From assembly GCA_000827265.1 (NCBI GenBank), contig KN834898.1:1-12309 (forward strand): a stretch of DNA of 12,309 bases, given 5' to 3'. Made by a program: the position numbers and the translations under genes. Source of the stretch: Collybiopsis luxurians FD-317 M1. Its lineage: Eukaryota; Basidiomycota; Agaricomycetes; Agaricales; Omphalotaceae. Positions 1 through 9,093 of the stretch are shown here, piece by piece (positions within the stretch are counted from its first letter, which is position 1; every line of letters starts with the position of its first letter). Under the pieces are notes generated by a model. That model did not search any database. It was not told the DNA's origin and saw nothing but the letters and a program-made list of their open reading frames with translations.

Positions 1-95
1 TTAATGAACTACTCCTTGTTTCTCTTCTCGCATCTGTCGCATGACCACATGCTCCTTATCCTTTTATTCTCGTAGCTGTCACTTAGCTGTTGTCT

Positions 96-138
96 TCCAG
101 TAGCATTAGCTTCTCGTCTTATCCTCCAGTAGCATTAG
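96..138. repeat. Short direct repeat, two copies 29 bp apart
   Basis: TCCAGTAGCATTAG occurs at 96-109 and again at 125-138. The flanks are also similar (TCTTCTCGTC-like sequence), so this is a decayed tandem repeat of about 29-31 bp. It lies just upstream of the TATA box at 161 and may be part of a promoter or of a repeat-element end. No function can be assigned. Confidence 0.6.
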
Positions 139-160
139 TCCCTCGCACAGCTTACTACAG

Positions 161-168
161 TATATATA
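161..168 (+). promoter_or_regulatory. TATA-like box upstream of the coiled-coil relic
   Basis: TATATATA is followed by a leader of about 140 nt before the first open coiled-coil frame (from 311). The spacing fits a promoter for the + strand relic gene. It still contains CpGs, unlike the relic itself, so it may be less mutated. There is no direct evidence of transcription. Confidence 0.35.
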
Positions 169-222
169 CCTACCGTCTGTAACCTGAGTCCCCATCTTGA
201 CCTCTCTGTCGATTGGGACCAG

Positions 223-279
223 GTGAGTATCCTGCCTGTACCAGTAGACTAGTTAATTAACTCTGTCGATTGGGACCAG
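223..279 (+). other. Possible 57-nt leader intron flanked by a 19-nt duplication
   Basis: CAG at 220-222 is followed by GTGAGT, a very good donor. A TTAATTAAC branch-like site lies at about 253-261, and CCAG at 276-279 is an acceptor. The 19 nt before the donor (204-222, CTCTGTCGATTGGGACCAG) are repeated exactly as the last 19 nt of the intron (261-279). Either this is a true intron that arose by a local 57-bp duplication, or it is a plain direct repeat that happens to carry splice-like ends. It would lie in the 5' leader of the relic gene. Confidence 0.4.
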
Positions 280-310
280 ACTCTACCTAAACTGATTACC
301 GTGTTCTTGA

Positions 311-1480
311 AAGCCACTCCGCTGTAAACCGCTTTGTGACATCCATGAGAAAGTTGCAGCTCAGGTGCAAATGCAGCAGCAACATCAGAAAGAAGTACAG
401 AATATTGAGGAAACAGTCTGCAAGACTAAAGCCAAAATGCATCAGCTAAAGGTTGGTTTTGATGTTATCATTCCAATACTCCAAACTCATCCTCACAGGG
501 TGACTATGCAAAAAACCTCCAAGAGCCTCAAACACGAGAATGAAGAACTTCAGGTATGTCAGAACTTTGGAGAGGCTTACCTTAATATTATGCTCACATT
601 TCCTAAGGCTCAATGCAAGACATTGAAAATCAATTGCTTAAAGAGTGACTTAGTGGAGAGTGGGTAAAAAATGATAAATAAGGGTCAAAGACCAAATTTA
701 CTGTTTATTCAAGCATGCCTTAGTCTCAATTTGATTGAGTGAATGAGCTCTTACAAGAAGAAGAGGCCAAATTTTGAGTGAAGCTTGATAAAAGTTCTGA
801 AATAAGTAATGAATGCAATGCTATTGCAATTCAGCTTATCCAAGGCTCTGTAGATGTATAACAATACTTCTATACTCCAAAAAAAACCTAACATTCTGGT
901 GTGGAACAATGAAAATTTGATGAAACAGTTAAATCTAGTACTCAATCATCCCTCGTTATCCTTGTCTCCATCAGCTTTGACACTCCAAGCTGAGATCAAA
1001 CATCTTAAATTGAAGCTTGCTGCTGAACAGATGGAAAAGGATTCACCGAAACAAAACATCTCTAACTACAAATCCAAACTTGAAGAACTAAAGGTTCTAG
1101 TTTTCTCTTACCCATATGAACCATCTAATTGTATTATGAAACTAGAAATCTAACTTTGGTAGCTAGTCACCTGAGCCAGAGCCCACTATTGCTCAGGCCT
1201 ACACAACAATAAGAAGCTCCAGAAAAGTTTTGTTGAGAGTTGAAGTTGAAGGTCCTCCTAGGGAGGCTTATTGAGGTAAATCACTTGTGAAAGAATGCCA
1301 ACCTATGTCTCAAACTTCCTGATTGATAGGACAAGGCCTCTGAGGCTGACTCTGAGGCAGAGGAAGATGCATCTGTAATTCCTGTCATTGGCAGAAGGCA
1401 AAGGAAATCCTGCCCAGCCCACTTCATAAGTGTCAATTCAATCAGGGTAATCAAAGTTTGAAGTCCTCCTTGTACAGTCA
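311..1480 (+). pseudogene. Relic of an unrecognised gene, coiled-coil N-terminal part
   Basis: I do not recognise the family. One frame is open from 311 (after a stop at 308) and reads as a Gln/Lys/Glu-rich helix (VQMQQQHQKEVQNIEETV). A second such stretch lies at about 1000-1093 (QAEIKHLKLKLAAEQMEK, then NYKSKLEELK). Likely introns separate the pieces: 452-498 (GTTGG..CACAG), 554-607 (GTATGT..CCTAAG) and 1094-1162 (GTTCTA..GGTAG, with a CTAAC branch site at 1150-1154). Two of the donors share the context CTAAAG/GTT. Splicing at 498 leads into a stop, and the frame is closed by stops between 668 and 850, so the copy is broken. About 1334-1447 encodes an acidic then basic linker (SEADSEAEEDASVIPVIGRR) in one open frame. 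The retained introns argue against a processed retrocopy. It is probably one gene with the block downstream. Confidence 0.5.
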
Positions 1481-1483
1481 ATC

Positions 1484-2700
1484 AAAAGCAAGCTATCCAC
1501 TGACAAGGGCAAGCAGTGGGCACCTAATACAAACAATTCCTCTGACTCAGAAGATGTGGTATCTGCCAATGATCTAGAATCTGATACTAGTTGAATGCAA
1601 GACTTGTATAGTCAAATGGGAATTTACTCAGATTGGACAGTGAAAGAGTAGGTTTGTCAATCAAATGTGAGCCTTATGAACTGTTACCTGGCTGTAACAC
1701 TTACCATTAAGTTGCAGAAGATGGTCAGAACCCAACATCATGAGATGCTGAATGTCAGGCATTCAAAAGATATTGGCAGATGTGGCAGAATAGAAACAAA
1801 AGATCTGGACTGTCTAGTTCTACTAGAAAAAGACCCCAACAAATATGGCCCAAAAATACATTGCAGCTTTTTGGACACCAGTGGAAGTACCATTGATGAT
1901 TTCATGAACTCACACTGGAATCAGTGGTTCATTTTGACACTGGGAAACATGTGTAAAGCAATTGCTGATGCATCCTGCAATCCAGACAGATTTATGAAGA
2001 TGGACTGGCAGGTCCTTGCATGAGACAAAGTTTACTGGGCCTGCCTTGACATTGTTAAGTTGAAACTGCAGCTGGGTGAGACTGTAAAGCAAGCACTTGC
2101 TTGCTACATGGGCAGGTATTGTGATTTATTGGAAAGAGCATGAAACACACAATCAAGATATACCATAAGTGTTTGAATTTACCAATAATGAAGGGCTACT
2201 AAATGGGATGGGCAGAAATTCAACTTACACAAGAAAATTACTGTGGCCATGATTGGGTCTGCAAGGACCAAAATGATCATGAGGGTGTAACATTCTGGGA
2301 GTGGGTTCTGGTTCTATTACACTGCACTGGGCATGACAAGTTCATATCAAATGATGAGGACATGACTGCGCTGGATCAAACTGACAGAGAGAGAATCATT
2401 GCTAGATGCATCAAGCAGGTTGCTCTGCTGAAATATTGCTATTCTTATTTCCTCAAACTGTTCAGATTCATCAATCCAATCTTAGGTGTTGAGAATATGG
2501 TTTTTCAACAGTATGGTAAGACCCCCATGGAGTGGGTGCAAACCTCCCCAGTCTCCTCCTGGCCGGCCCCTCCTGGTCAACCACCAAGCTTTTATATGCC
2601 AATCTTTCTCACAAGCCTCACACACCCTCAGAGGACTGCCCTCAAAATGGATGAAATGGAGTTTGCATTATATCACTTTGAGGAAGACCTTAATGCCTGA
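1484..2700 (+). pseudogene. Relic of an unrecognised gene, C-terminal part with stops and frameshifts
   Basis: One frame runs from 1484 to 2143 with in-frame stops at 1592 (TGA), 1649 (TAG), 2021 (TGA) and 2141 (TGA). Apart from these it reads as ordinary protein, with motifs such as DSEDVVSANDLESD, IDDFMNSHWNQWFILTLGNM and DIVKLKLQLGETVKQAL. After 2143 the text continues in other frames (HETHNQDIP, then NNEGLLNGM) and then in the 2203-2700 frame. That last part ends naturally with FALYHFEEDLNA and a stop at 2698-2700. It contains a Trp/His-rich segment (about residues 20-50), a Tyr/Phe-rich segment and a Pro-rich segment (WPAPPGQPP). Three of the four stops are TGA, as expected from CGA to TGA deamination, and only two CpGs remain in the block. 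The 2203-2700 ORF alone is probably not a functional gene. I infer, without having searched, that it belongs to a dispersed repeat-associated family of agaricomycetes. Confidence 0.55.
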
Positions 2701-2817
2701 TCTTTTCAGTAGTTACCTGGAATTGTCCTGGAAAGAATGACTGCACCTGCTCTGTACATATGCTTTAACAATAATACTATTGAGTGAGTTAATGTACTCA
2801 AATATTGGGTGGCTCTG

Positions 2818-3480
2818 TCATTGTTGCATATATAAGCAGCAGTTGCAAAAGACAGCATGAATGAACCTCAACAATGCCCCTTCCAACTGGTCATGATTCT
2901 CATCCCTTGCACTGTTTGCATCTCTGGAATTTGAACTCAAAAAAGCTGAGGGAATGCTGACAGGGGTTGATTGTTGAGATTTCTTAGAAGTTTCTACCCT
3001 CCTCTTGAACTTCTGATCCCCAAGACTTTGGTCCACCATGCTCCTTGCTGAATCAACATGGTGAAAAAGATATTGGAATTCTCTACAGCAAAAATCAAGG
3101 CCAAGAACCAATTTGACTGCCTCCCCTCCTCTTCACCATCTTCCTCATTGGACATTCTGTGAATCTGAAGAATGTCAACTGCATATAACACAAAACCCCA
3201 CCATTCATCCCCTTCTGCATCACCATTTTCCTGGAAACATTGTTGTTCTGCTGCTGCTATAGACTGCCTGTATTTAAACTTCTACAGCATTGTGAGATCA
3301 TTTGAGGGGTGAAGAGAGTCATTTAAGCTCATCCAAGTGTGGGTAGCCCAATCTTGCTTCATAACAGAGGATGTTCTATCAGTATGTCCTGTTTGAGCAT
3401 TGTAAATGTCTTGCAGAATCTGCTGGATTTTATCTTTAAATAGATTATCCCACTCAATCTTCTGACCCTGTAGCCCACAT
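2818..3480 (-). pseudogene. Second unrecognised relic gene, convergent with the first
   Basis: On the - strand a frame is open from about 3480 down to 2994 except for a TAG at 3284-3282. It reads as ordinary protein, with KIEWDNLFKDKIQQILQDIY, KQDWATHTWMSLNDSLHPSN and GDEWWGFVLYAVDILQ, then an acidic SNEEDGEEEGRQ. At about 3095-3110 the sense passes to another frame (LDFCCREFQYLFHHVDSARS), which continues to the stop at 2818 through a Ser-rich stretch. There is thus at least one stop and one frameshift. The block has no CpG at all. It faces the + strand relic, whose 3' end is 118 bp away, so both may belong to one repeat unit or to two nested ones. I recognise no catalytic motif (no DDE, reverse transcriptase or helicase signature) and cannot name a function. 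Confidence 0.5.
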
Positions 3481-4088
3481 TCTTGACGAGTATCAGCAGT
3501 TGCTACGATTCCTCACCATTGCAGAGGTTCTTCCTGGTGAGAATATTGTGTCAGATGAGGATATTCAAGGTAGGATTTGGTGACAGAAGGCATCATCTGG
3601 TTTAACTTTTGTCTTACCGCCTTTGTTGTGGCTTCCAGAGCATGTGGCAAAGAACTTGTCAACTACTTGGCGTCAGTTAAAATTGAGATTTTATGAAAGG
3701 GCAAAACTGATATTATTTCCTTCAGACACTGTAGGAAGTCTTTCAATGCTTCCAAAGAACCGTGGTGGTGTAGTTGATACATCTCTCAAGGTTAAAATGC
3801 TTAGCCAAACTTATGCCTTGCTTACTGATAGAACTTGTTTTCCAGGTGTACGGTACACAAAACATCCGAGTTGTAGACCTTTCAATCTTGCCACTTCAAA
3901 TCTCTGCACATACTCAAGGTCAGATGAGCTCTCTTCCACATTATGACTGGAAATTTTGACAATTTCCCTTTGCATGCTTCTACTCAATATCGGCCATAGC
4001 CTACGCCATTGCTGAGCAAGGCAAGAATACCGGTCATGATCATTCAGATCTTCAAGCTGCAATCTTCTTTCAGCCTCTGATATCTTGA
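3440..4088 (+). pseudogene. 3' fragment of a GMC oxidoreductase (aryl-alcohol-oxidase-like)
   Basis: Glucose-methanol-choline oxidoreductases are FAD enzymes that oxidise alcohols, often secreted by wood- and litter-decay fungi. Five exons can be joined without any frame error: about 3440-3569, 3639-3671, 3726-3790, 3846-3918 and 4000-4088. The introns are 69, 54, 55 and 81 nt, all GT..AG. The joined protein carries the family's C-terminal signature in order: DEDIQEHVAKNLSTTW, HTVGSLSMLPKNRGGVVD, VYGTQNIRVVDLSILP, then SAHTQAYAIAEQGK, ending at TGA 4086-4088. The His of TTWH and the His of SAHTQ correspond to the two active-site histidines of the family. Only roughly 130-140 residues remain of a usual 550-650. 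The N-terminal FAD-binding fold (GxGxxG) and the middle of the substrate domain are absent upstream, where the CpG-poor relic lies. The family call is strong. The exact breakpoint lies somewhere in about 3440-3486. A transcript from the fragment alone could not make an active enzyme. Confidence 0.85.
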
Positions 4089-4567
4089 AGGAAGAGCTTC
4101 ACATTTAAATCCCGAGCGGCATATTTTATTTAGATATAGTTTACCCCGTTGGAAATTACATTCAAACTGTTTACTTGTTCATGATGTACCACTGATGACA
4201 ATGACTGAGTATTGATCTTTTATGCACATATCATACGCATAACTCTTGTTGTATACTATGAATGAAATCATACTGCTTCCAAAACTGACTATAACTTAAC
4301 CAAGCCAAAAGATCCAATACAAAATAAGGAAGTCAAAGAAGAAAGAGTGGTGATCTAATCTTGAGTCCTCATATTTTAGAATTCAACTAATCACTTGCTT
4401 GGGAAAGCATAGCAAATAAGGGTATTGGCCATATCTAGTTTCCGTGAACTGATGCTGATTGTCCACAGTTCCTTGGCATACTGGGTATACAGATTTTATT
4501 GAACCTATGTCAAGCAAAGAATCCTCATCTTCTTGTTAGACCCAACTGAGTAGTTGTCAGGGCTGGG

Positions 4568-4577
4568 TATATATAAG
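4568..4577 (+). promoter_or_regulatory. TATA-like box, possible orphan promoter
   Basis: TATATATAAG is followed by about 100 nt of pyrimidine-containing leader and an ATG at 4681 (frame MEQGMGGQNPVHEVGASS, then a stop after 22 codons). Donor-like GT sites follow within that short frame (GGTATGG at 4691, GGTAGG at 4719), so it could be a first exon. I cannot find a matching second exon. It may be what is left of a promoter whose gene has been lost. Confidence 0.25.
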
Positions 4578-5732
4578 CATGAGTATTGCAAGGATATCAT
4601 TTTCGTATAATTCTTCTGGGTGTTGCAGAAGAGCTGACTACATTCTAATCTTCACAATCCGCGATCTCGACAGAATACACATGGAGCAAGGTATGGGTGG
4701 TCAGAACCCAGTGCATGAGGTAGGAGCTAGTAGTATCAGCCTGAGCTAGTGTTCCGGGGAATATCGACAAGGGTCTCAAGAGGCAAGTTTGAGAGACATA
4801 AGGAGTGAGATGTAATGACAGTTGTTGGTCTTAATTGTGATAGATTGATACATACTGTGCCAAGCTAAAAGCTTGAGCATTATGGTAGGCAGGAGGAATT
4901 GTATTATAGTCCTATACCATCAATCAGCAGATGCTGGACATGAGATGTGGTATATATATATATTATTTGTTCATGAAGCGGGATGGAGAAGGACCGGAAG
5001 GGGCACACTCAATCTTATATCAGTGTCACTATTGATGACATGGTATTAAGCGTTCGACGTCTAAGCTCAAGTTACCGTAAAGGTATCCTGATGCACAATA
5101 TGGATTCATGGGACAGAGATGGTAACACTGCTTTATCAGATTAAGATGCTTTACAGTCTTGGGTGTTAACAAAGTTACTTGGAAAATTAAAGCTCCACTA
5201 ACTGCCCTTTCAACAAAGTAACTTAAGGAACATGTTTTACTTTTTGCTTAAATTTAGTTTAAAAGACTTCAGCTATGTACTACTAACCTGTGTTGCTTGA
5301 AGCCCACCAGTAACCATTCCCATGTTCCTCCCCTGCTTATGTCCTTCACCCCTTTGCTCCTTCTGGCTCCCCCTTACCCCATGATATTGAGATGGGCAAA
5401 GTAGATACATTAGAAAACATATTGGAATTTAGCACAGGTGTCATTCGCTCAATGAAGTATAAAATTCGAGCGAAAGGTTTCCAAAAATGATGAAGGAAAC
5501 GAGTGGATGAAACCACGGCGATGTCGACAGCGAGAGCAGTCATGTAATTAGACAGCAAAATGAGCGAGCAAGAGATGAGAATGCGTATAAAAGGACGAGA
5601 AAGAAGGGAGAAACTGTATCATTACAGAATCTAGCATATCGAGAAGGGGGCAATAAAGGAAAACCATAAATATTTCAGGAAAGAAATGTGCCATATTTTA
5701 GATTCCAGAAAGCCAGACGGATAGAAAAAAAT

Positions 5733-5807
5733 TCAGACCTGCATAGCAAAGATCATTAACACAAGACAAGGACTGAATGATGAGTAGGACTTGCACCAAA
5801 CATCCAT
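5733..5807 (-). CDS. Possible 24-residue leader-like ORF with its own TATA box
   Basis: On the - strand a TATA box (GTATATATATAAGG, about 5864-5877) lies about 60 nt before an ATG at 5807. The 24-codon frame (MDVWCKSYSS..., then a hydrophobic CLVLMIFAMQV end) resembles the start of a signal peptide, and CAG/GTCTGA at its end could be a donor. It starts directly downstream of the Msb1/Mug8 relic, in the same direction. No downstream exon could be identified, so this may be chance. Confidence 0.15.
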   Translation of the reverse strand: MDVWCKSYSSFSPCLVLMIFAMQV

Positions 5808-5816
5808 GACTATACT

Positions 5817-5865
5817 GGCTCAAGGAGGGACTACGTCGTGTATGTGTGAACCGAACCCTTGAGCC
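5817..5865. repeat. 9-bp inverted repeat after the Msb1/Mug8 stop codon
   Basis: GGCTCAAGG (5817-5825) and CCTTGAGCC (5857-5865) are perfect reverse complements, 31 bp apart. They lie 16 bp beyond the TAA of the - strand gene and overlap the TATA-like run. They could form a hairpin in the 3' UTR or a dyad binding site for a regulator. Only the pairing itself is seen. Confidence 0.4.
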
Positions 5866-5880
5866 TTATATATATACCAC

Positions 5881-7882
5881 TTAGTCCTCCTCTTCCTCTT
5901 CCAAAACATTATGCAACGTTGCCCCGCGGACATACCTCCACGGGCTTGCTCTCCCACCATCATCCACCCCAATCTTAGTCGGCGGGATCAACTCTTCCAT
6001 GTTTACTTCCCGCGCTCCATCGTCCTCATCATCAAATTCGCGGTTAATCCCTACTGTAGAAGGAGCAGCACTCGCCTTAGATGCCGGTTGCGCAGCAGGA
6101 ACAGGAGCAGCTGGAGATGTGGGTAGAGAAAGTGGCGGCGATGACGCATTCAACTTAGACGACGGGGCCGATGCAGACGGAGCGGGAGATGGAACGGAAG
6201 GCAACCCAGCCTTCACTGGGATCTTTGATAGAGTAAGAGACGAGGACGGTGACACAGCAGGTACCTTCGGCTGAGGGGAATTCAATGTCGGGGACGTCGT
6301 ACTCTCGTTTTCTCTCTCCCTATACATCTCGATCAACGCAGCAGTTTTTCTAGGTCTCCCACTCGAAGTCAGTGTAAGAATATTGGACTTTGACGGGGTA
6401 GTTGAAACGGGAGTAGGAGGAGTGAAAGTAGGAGACGATGATGAAGGAACTAGGTCCATTCGGAGGCAGAATAGGCAGCGGTCTGGACGACCTGTCTCTC
6501 TCCCGCTCTTTTGGCGGTTGAACCTTGGCGGCATAAAGCTTGTCAAGATCCTTCGATCTCTCCGCTGTACACTCTTCGTGTTCGTGCTCGTCGTCTGAAC
6601 CGTATGCATACAGTGTCCGAGGATCTTCATCACTATCTCCATAATGATCGTCAGACTCGATGGATCCAATCGTGACCACCGTCGCATCTCCCGGGCGGTT
6701 CAAAAGCTCCAGCGAGGCCGGTCGTCTCGCAGGGTGAAGATCAAAGTATCCCAAGCGCTGTTTGGGTGCCACAGGCTTATCCTCGGGTTCTTCCTCTTCG
6801 TCCAGGTAAGACTGGTCTTCCTCGTAGTCAAGATATCCGTTCCCGTTCTTGGGGCGAAGATAATCGTGGTATTCGTCTTCAGGATGAAAGAGGCCCTTCC
6901 TGGGCACAGTCTGCACCTCGATGTTGTCGGGATACTAGGAACCCCTAACCTCCTTGGTAGGAGGAGCGTGCCGTTCGTCCTTGAAATCGCTCTTATTATC
7001 CAACCCGCACGGCTGTCCACCCCTCACAGCATTCAACACCATCGCGACCTCCTGCGAAGCCTCATCCGGATCCGAGGCTTCTTCCCCTCCCACTCCCGCT
7101 ATTCCCTCCGCCCATGAACGGAACGACAATGTCAACCCATGTATCATCATCAGCATCGTCTCCACCTTTCGACCCATCACCACTACCAAGTCCAAGACTG
7201 AACCTCTTCCTCCCTCCCCTCCTCTCCGACTTTAACGTTTCTCGTTCAGCCAACCGAGCCGCCCTCCTCCTGCGAGCAGCTTCAACAAACCCGTCACCTT
7301 CAGATGGAACGTCCCCCCCCTCCAGTAGCTCCATCAGCCGGAACGAGATTCCGCTTCGAGTGACGAGGACCTCGATTGGTAGGTGCTTTCGGACCTTTGG
7401 GCTTCGCGGACGGCTGGTGCTGTTTCGAGGTGGACGGCGAGGAAGAAGACGCGGGAAGACAGAAGATGTTCGTTCCACTTTTCGTTGAGGACGTACAGGG
7501 TGAAGATACCGGAGCAGCAGCAGCGGCAGTTTCACTACTCGCATGTTCATGCCCAGCAGAACCCGTCGGCTGCGGCTGCGGCTGCGAACGCGACCCACTG
7601 GAACTCGGCGTCCTCGCACCCTTCGGCCCCCCAATCATGGGTCGCCGTCGTTTTACTATGCACGCTATACTTCCCATCCTCCTCATTTTCATATTCCGTC
7701 ATCCCAGCCTCCACATCGCTCATCCCACCCATGCGCGTCCATCGTGTGCAGCATCCCGTTGAGCGTGATGACCTTCGTTCCGCGGTTCTCATCCCCTCAA
7801 AGTCCATCTCCTTGCTCTGATTGAGAGAGTCGTCGCGCGGTGGATGGCGGGATATCATTGGTCCGTCGTTGAGGAAGTTGTA
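5881..7882 (-). other. Low-complexity C-terminal tail of the Msb1/Mug8 gene
   Basis: After the intron ending at 7883 the coding sense runs YNFLNDGPMISRHPPRDD in frame 2. It passes to a Ser/Pro/Gln-rich stretch in frame 1 (about 7640-7390), and then to LPIEVLVTRSGISFRLMELL and an Arg-rich helix ARRRRAARLAERETLKSE in frame 0. At about 7100 it returns to frame 2 (GGEEASDPDEASQEV). There is a TAG at 6937-6935, followed by an acidic region (GLFHPEDEYHDYLRP and SIESDDHYGDSDEDP). At about 6440 it shifts to frame 1, which stays open to the TAA at 5881-5883 and includes GRPRKTAALIEMYRERE and a Pro/Ser/Ala-rich linker. The last 190 or so codons are intact and end in a glutamate run. Such tails in this family are thought to be flexible and to bind partners. 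Only the composition is visible here. Confidence 0.65.
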
Positions 7883-7945
7883 CTAATAAACAGTAAGAGT
7901 CAGTCAGTATGTCACTTTACCCAACCCAGAGCCAACCCCACTCAC
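7883..7945 (-). other. Intron in the Msb1/Mug8 relic with a damaged donor
   Basis: The acceptor TTTATTAG (7883) has CTGACTGAC branch sites upstream and leads into YNFLNDGPMISRHPPRDD. The donor reads GATGA/GTGAGT (7945). Spliced there, the frame is lost by one base. GAG/GTGAGT, with one more G, would keep the ADE-YNFL frame, so a single G seems to be missing at the exon end. Confidence 0.6.
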
Positions 7946-8540
7946 TCATCAGCATAAGTCTGCCTCGAATACGGCGTCCCAGACTGTCCATTCCTCGGGT
8001 CATACGGCGTAGGCGTACTCGCCATCGTCAAAGCTTTTGTACTCCCCGAAAAGATACTCCCCCCCTTCTTCTCCTTCTTCCCCCGTCCAGTATCGGCGGG
8101 GCTCGCGGTAGACGTTGCACCGGCATGACCGGGTGACGAGAAGAGCGAGCTGAGTCTGACCCGCCCGCCGGTGGAAGAGGAAGAAGGAGGGGAGGTGGAG
8201 ATTGATGAGGAGTAGACGGAACCTAAAGAGGGATTGAGGATTAACGAAGGGTGGATCCCGGCCAACTGAAGTCCGCGCTGGGCACGATACTCCTTCGGGA
8301 CGTATTCCCCGAACAACGGCAACGAAGTCAACGTGGTGAATTCGACCTACGTGGGAAGGATGGTGCTTCAGCAAAGGGTTTAAAGAGGAGAACGGCCAGC
8401 GTACCCACCAAAACCCAATTCCACTCTTTGAACAATTCACCCTTCCACATCGCAACCTCTGCAGGATCCTGGAGATCTCCATCATCTCGGCTGATCGTGC
8501 GACTGAGAGTGATCCCTGAAACGTTTGTGTTTGGGTCTAG

Positions 8541-8598
8541 CTACGAAATTTGGAGAGGCAGGGGAAAAAAGAGTTTGGCGTTAGCGTTGGTCTCTTAC
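8541..8598 (-). other. Probable intron in the Msb1/Mug8 relic
   Basis: On the - strand, GTAAGAG at 8598, a CGCTAACGCC branch-like site, a pyrimidine tract and TTTCGTAG at 8541 define a 58-nt intron. A run of 14 T (8614-8627 as A on the + strand) lies just before the donor. The next coding block (ITLSRTISRDDGD, then LFKEWNWVLV) starts soon after, possibly using a second acceptor at CGTTTCAG. Confidence 0.5.
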
Positions 8599-8797
8599 GA
8601 TATCAACGGAAGCAAAAAAAAAAAAAAGAGAAATTCGAAGCATCAAAGATGCGTGAGAAGAGAAGGAAATGAAAGAGGGAAAAAATGGTCGCAACAGAAG
8701 ATATGGGATCAAGCAATACTGTGCTCCGTAGCAGGAGCAGGACGACGAAACGCTGCCCAAGCTCAGCCAGTACCACGACATTCCTAAAGTGCTCCAC

Positions 8798-8936
8798 CTG
8801 CCCATCCACCCATCAATACAACATCCCAACCCCAACCCCAACATCACCCGCATCGTCAACCCATCAGACTCCAACGCATCCACGCCAAGTCCCCCAGAAC
8901 CAAAAACTCAAACCAAACTCGAAAAAAAACACTTAC
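8798..8936 (-). other. Probable longer intron in the Msb1/Mug8 relic
   Basis: The donor is ATGG/GTAAGT (8936), a consensus site, following the block SETVDVDVFESQVGMY. A possible acceptor is GGGCAG at 8798, before VEHFRNVVVLAE. At 139 nt it is longer than the others, is rich in G/T on the sense strand and opens with a T8 run. The 3' end is less certain than the 5' end. Confidence 0.5.
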
Positions 8937-9093
8937 CCATACATCCCCACCTGACTCTCAAACACATCCACATCCACTGTCTCACTCGCAAACCCCCAAC
9001 TGACCAAATCAACCACACATCCAAAAACGCAGACTCGATGATCGTGTCCGAGGCTAGGACGGGCGTCGTGGACCACGTAAACGGCGGTAGTGG

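Larger units (their letters stand above)
4089..5880. other. Intergenic stretch without a convincing gene
   Basis: Nothing here reads as a conserved protein in any frame. CpGs are present again, so it is not part of the CpG desert. It holds TATA-like boxes at 4568-4577 and 5583-5592 (+ strand), a (TA)n run at 4951-4962 and the small inverted repeat at 5817-5865. One 70-codon - strand frame ending at 5346 (first ATG 5558) is open, but it has no recognisable motif, and its presence is not beyond chance. No AATAAA follows the GMC stop, although AT-rich sequence (ATTTTATTTA, about 4122-4132) could serve as its 3' end. Confidence 0.5.

Noticed and set aside
1..310. Left end as a retrotransposon LTR
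   Set aside because: There is a TATA box and short repeats, but no TG..CA ends, primer-binding site or second LTR copy in the window.
3623..3946. 107-codon + strand ORF read straight through
   Set aside because: It reads through introns of the GMC fragment (3672-3725 and 3791-3845). The spliced version gives the family signature and the unspliced one does not.
5346..5558. 70-codon - strand ORF in the intergenic region
   Set aside because: There is no motif, no convincing promoter in the right orientation and no conserved neighbour. An ORF of this length can arise by chance.
5911..7488. Several + strand ORFs of 60-157 codons opposite the Msb1/Mug8 gene
   Set aside because: They are antisense shadows of the GC-rich coding strand, full of Arg/Ser/Pro. 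The - strand frames carry the family motifs.
8251..8787. 178-codon + strand ORF
   Set aside because: It lies opposite conserved Msb1/Mug8 blocks and introns, contains a poly-Lys run from the A14 tract and has no domain-like sequence.
8603..8883. Possible membrane protein from hydrophobic - strand frames
   Set aside because: The hydrophobic look comes from T-rich intron and pyrimidine-tract sequence, not from a membrane gene.
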